From Paralvinella palmiformis (lineage: Eukaryota; Annelida; Polychaeta; Terebellida; Alvinellidae): a stretch of 64,000 nt of DNA. Shown piece after piece: positions 61,295-64,000 of the stretch. Under the pieces are notes generated by a model, which searched no databases, was not told where the DNA came from, and saw only the letters and a list, made by a program, of their open reading frames with translations. The DNA lies in contig JAODUP010000083.1 in NCBI GenBank assembly GCA_025642065.1, positions 186,001 through 250,000 on the forward strand, written 5' to 3'. The translations under genes were made by a program, and so were the position numbers. How positions within the stretch are numbered: position 1 is the first letter of the stretch; each line of letters starts with the position of its first letter.

Positions 61295-61773
61295 TTCCAT
61301 AATTCTAAAACAGGCACTATTTCATTATGATATTATCTAATAACCTGAGTATAACTACATCATCATTTTCATCATCATCATCATCATCAGTATAACTCAG
61401 ATGTTACATGTCTCTGATATAATACATACATTTGATGCTGACTTCTATACAACATCAGCATTTACAAGATCGCATTTCCAACACACATCGGCGGATAAAA
61501 GTAAATTCAGCCAGGTTCAAAATGGACACTCAAGGGAAAACAGACTAGACTATACACATAGTAGTCTTGTTCAACAAAAGGTCACAGAGAATGAGTCCCA
61601 TATAGATTATTTCTTACAACATCACTTTCTGTACAATTTAAACATTTTTGTTGAAAAATTATTATTTAAAATAAAATCTATAAACTACACGGATACAGGC
61701 TGTATCACAAAACTGTAACACAATGCAGAGTTACAGATATGGTAGCTAAAAAAATACACAAACAAACAAAACA

Positions 61774-62936
61774 TCATACACGATGATGGTGTAGAAAAAT
61801 CTCAATCAGCCTACAATTAAATTTAAACTTGTTGTTTAATGACGTTGAACACTGCATTAGTTTGTCACTTTGCATCACGTCAGCTGTGACCAAACTTTCA
61901 ATCACGCGTAAAGTGGTACCTAAACGCCACAGCTTAAGGACAGTGTTCCTGTAGAGATTCTGATTGGTAAGTGACAGCTTCACCGTCACCTCCGGAATCT
62001 CTTCCACGACATCACGTAGTTCTGTCAACACTTCATCCAGTCTTGACACCAATAACTGTACACTGCTGCCATCTAGTGAGAGCGGTAGTGACACCTTGTG
62101 GTGGGTCAATGTTTGGTACAAGTCAGTCAACGAGTCACTGGATGCCATCTGGCTGTCAGTGGTTATAGTAGCGAGATGTTCAGCAATGATATTCACAAAG
62201 TATATCTGATCTCTGTAGGTGTTCATCTCACCTTTATCAAACAGTCTGATATCATTGTCCTGCCAAAACAATAATCAGTATTTTCATGATAGTTCATTAC
62301 CACTTTCCCCCCAAATAATATTTGATGTATTCATACACCATCGTAATCCGGCATTAAGTATTATCAGCTCTCCAAAGTTTAACACATTTCTCTTGGGGAT
62401 TATTTAAATGGAACGGAAAATTTTACACTTCTCAAATGATATCAATGAACTTTTCTTAAAACAAAATATCAAATTAAGCTCTTTCCCGACTTGGATTTAT
62501 GTAGACTCGGGTATTATGACGGATAAACTGTCATCATGCAACATTTTCTGTACATTAATTCTAGGTTGGGTACAGTGTGTAAAATAATATGTGATCTTAA
62601 CATGTTATGCAACAGAATTCCTTGTTTTTACCCCCTATCTATTTTGACAATATTTAGCTTACTTGCAACCAAATAAATACACCTACCTGTGTAAACAATG
62701 ATTTCTAAATGCTTAGACAATTATTTCCATCCCTGATTTCAGACATTGCCATCAAAGACGTCTATAATCCATTTATTTCCTACTGATACATACCTGACCA
62801 AAGTGATCCGGTTCTATATCGTGTTGTAAGCAAGATAACAGATGATCCAGACACTCTCTGCCCCAGTGGGCGGCAGTCATAGCTTGTAGTACAAGTCTGA
62901 ATGCGACGGGTGGATACAGAGCACCATCCTTTGGCA
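61774..62936 (-). CDS. Last two exons of an unrecognised helical protein (partial)
   Basis: Minus-strand exons are 62936-62794 (acceptor CATTACAG, donor CAG|GTATGT) and 62259-61774 with a TAA stop. They join in phase 0. The translation is VPKDGALYPPVAFRLVLQAM, then CLDHLLSCLQHDIEPDHFGQ, joined to DNDIRLFDKGEMNTYRDQIY and a helical region to FKFNCRLIEIFLHHHRV. The sequence resembles the end of an alpha-helical (ARM/HEAT-like) protein. It has no membrane segment or catalytic motif, and I cannot name the family. More 5' exons must lie to the right, but none could be identified with confidence in 62937-64000. Confidence 0.75.
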
Positions 62937-64000
62937 CTGTAATGGTGTGACGCAGTTATGTTAAGTGAAAATATCTAGCATAGCAATATACTTAGTATAG
63001 AATTAGACAATAAGATACTGATAAGAGTTTTGTTAAAGCAACAACAGTGTGTTGTTTGTTGATTTTTGGTAAATTAGAATGTTGGGTTGTTGAGTTGAGT
63101 TGTTTCATCTAGCTGTTGGCCACACCTGGAATACATGGCCGAGGGGAACATCTAAGCGGAAAAAAATATCACAAACACAAGTAAGAGTTAGATCTGAACC
63201 TACAACCTGGAGGTTAGGAGAACAGTTTTCAAATCAGTGCACTATTGGTGTGACTGTGACAAACTGAAGTGTACAAATCAAATAAATTTCGCAAGAAGGT
63301 AAAGTGATTTAGCTGCCAATTAATTAAGAGATGGACAGACAGATACAAATTAGTTGGCCATCACAACAAAACATTGAGTAAATCTTTTATGAAACAAATT
63401 ACATTAAATTTATTACATAATGAAGGAAGATAAGTATGTTGAATTGTTTCAAGGGAGAGATTGATTTATCTCAATACTGGTCAAATCCTCCAAGTGTTGA
63501 GGGGACGATATATTTGGAGGTAAATACACATAATACAAGAAGTAATGCTATGTTGATTACCACTGCATGACACTTAGGAAAATGAGCATCTAATGCTGTA
63601 CCAAGTATGGATTAGTCTGGATCTGAAATTTGTTTCAGCATCTGAAATCACATTTTGTGTGGTTGAATTTCAAAGTTTATTTTAAAATTTAAATAAGTCT
63701 TTCATTGGATCTATCATAACGGAAGATGTATATCTTTGTTACATAATTTAAGACGGTATAGAAACGTCACAATTTACACTGGAGTTATTATTATTATTAG
63801 AGTACAAGAAAGAATCATCACAGACCTTATGTCATCATCAACAAAAGATATTTGCGAAGTGCAAAAAAACTACAAGAGAAACACATTAACTTGTCAGCAG
63901 AGATAGTAGTAGTTTATTGACATGATATATTTACAGGATGAGATTTCATTATACATAGAAGTTAATTGCATATCAAGTCCTAAATAAAAATAATATCTTT
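62937..64000. other. Presumed intron of the minus-strand gene
   Basis: No further exon was recognised. A tRNA-like SINE relic on the minus strand lies at about 63120-63255 (gatctgaacctacaacctggaggttaggagaac in the box B to anticodon position). The last 700 bp are AT-rich. Confidence 0.4.

Overview
This is animal genomic DNA. Every confident gene is split by GT-AG introns, coding density is low, (TA)n and (CA)n microsatellites are abundant, and tRNA-derived SINEs and decayed LINEs fill the gaps. The CLPTM1 and CCDC85 genes are clearly metazoan. The LINE and SINE mix suggests a lophotrochozoan, probably a mollusc, but that placement is an inference and the species cannot be named.

Layout: (1) 1-2.45 kb, no gene seen, one SINE. 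(2) 2.46-9.50 kb, plus strand: a complete eight-exon CCDC85-family gene of about 386 aa. (3) 9.5-14.1 kb: AT-rich DNA with a FLYWCH zinc-finger fragment inside a probable DNA-transposon remnant near 13.1-13.7 kb. (4) 14.1-18.9 kb, minus strand: a four-exon gene for an unrecognised single-pass membrane protein of about 1045 aa. (5) 19-31 kb: repeat-rich desert with several SINEs that keep target-site duplications, a 5'-truncated LINE on the plus strand, a foldback element, a nested SINE pair, a diverged minisatellite of about 50 bp units broken by a SINE, and a minus-strand LINE remnant. (6) 31.1-43.7 kb, plus strand: a complete 14-exon CLPTM1 gene (649 aa) whose reading phases agree at every junction. 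(7) 43.7-48.1 kb: intergenic, with SINE and LINE relics. (8) 48.1-54.6 kb, plus strand: an unrecognised seven-exon gene (484 aa), basic and apparently disordered. (9) 54.6-61.3 kb: intergenic, with a conspicuous array of a CCCGTTTCGCAAC-like motif including a near-perfect palindrome, several SINEs, one isolated 154-codon reading frame and an hAT transposase fragment. (10) 61.3-62.94 kb, minus strand: the last two exons of a gene that continues beyond what can be resolved here.

The genes do not form an operon or a functional cluster. CCDC85 proteins are coiled-coil junction and scaffold proteins, and CLPTM1 is an ER multipass protein affecting receptor trafficking. The other two complete genes and the partial gene are not assigned. 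I found no wholly new system. The most unusual unexplained items are the CCCGTTTCGCAAC array, the CCAAT-bearing minisatellite, and the cysteine-free ectodomain protein.
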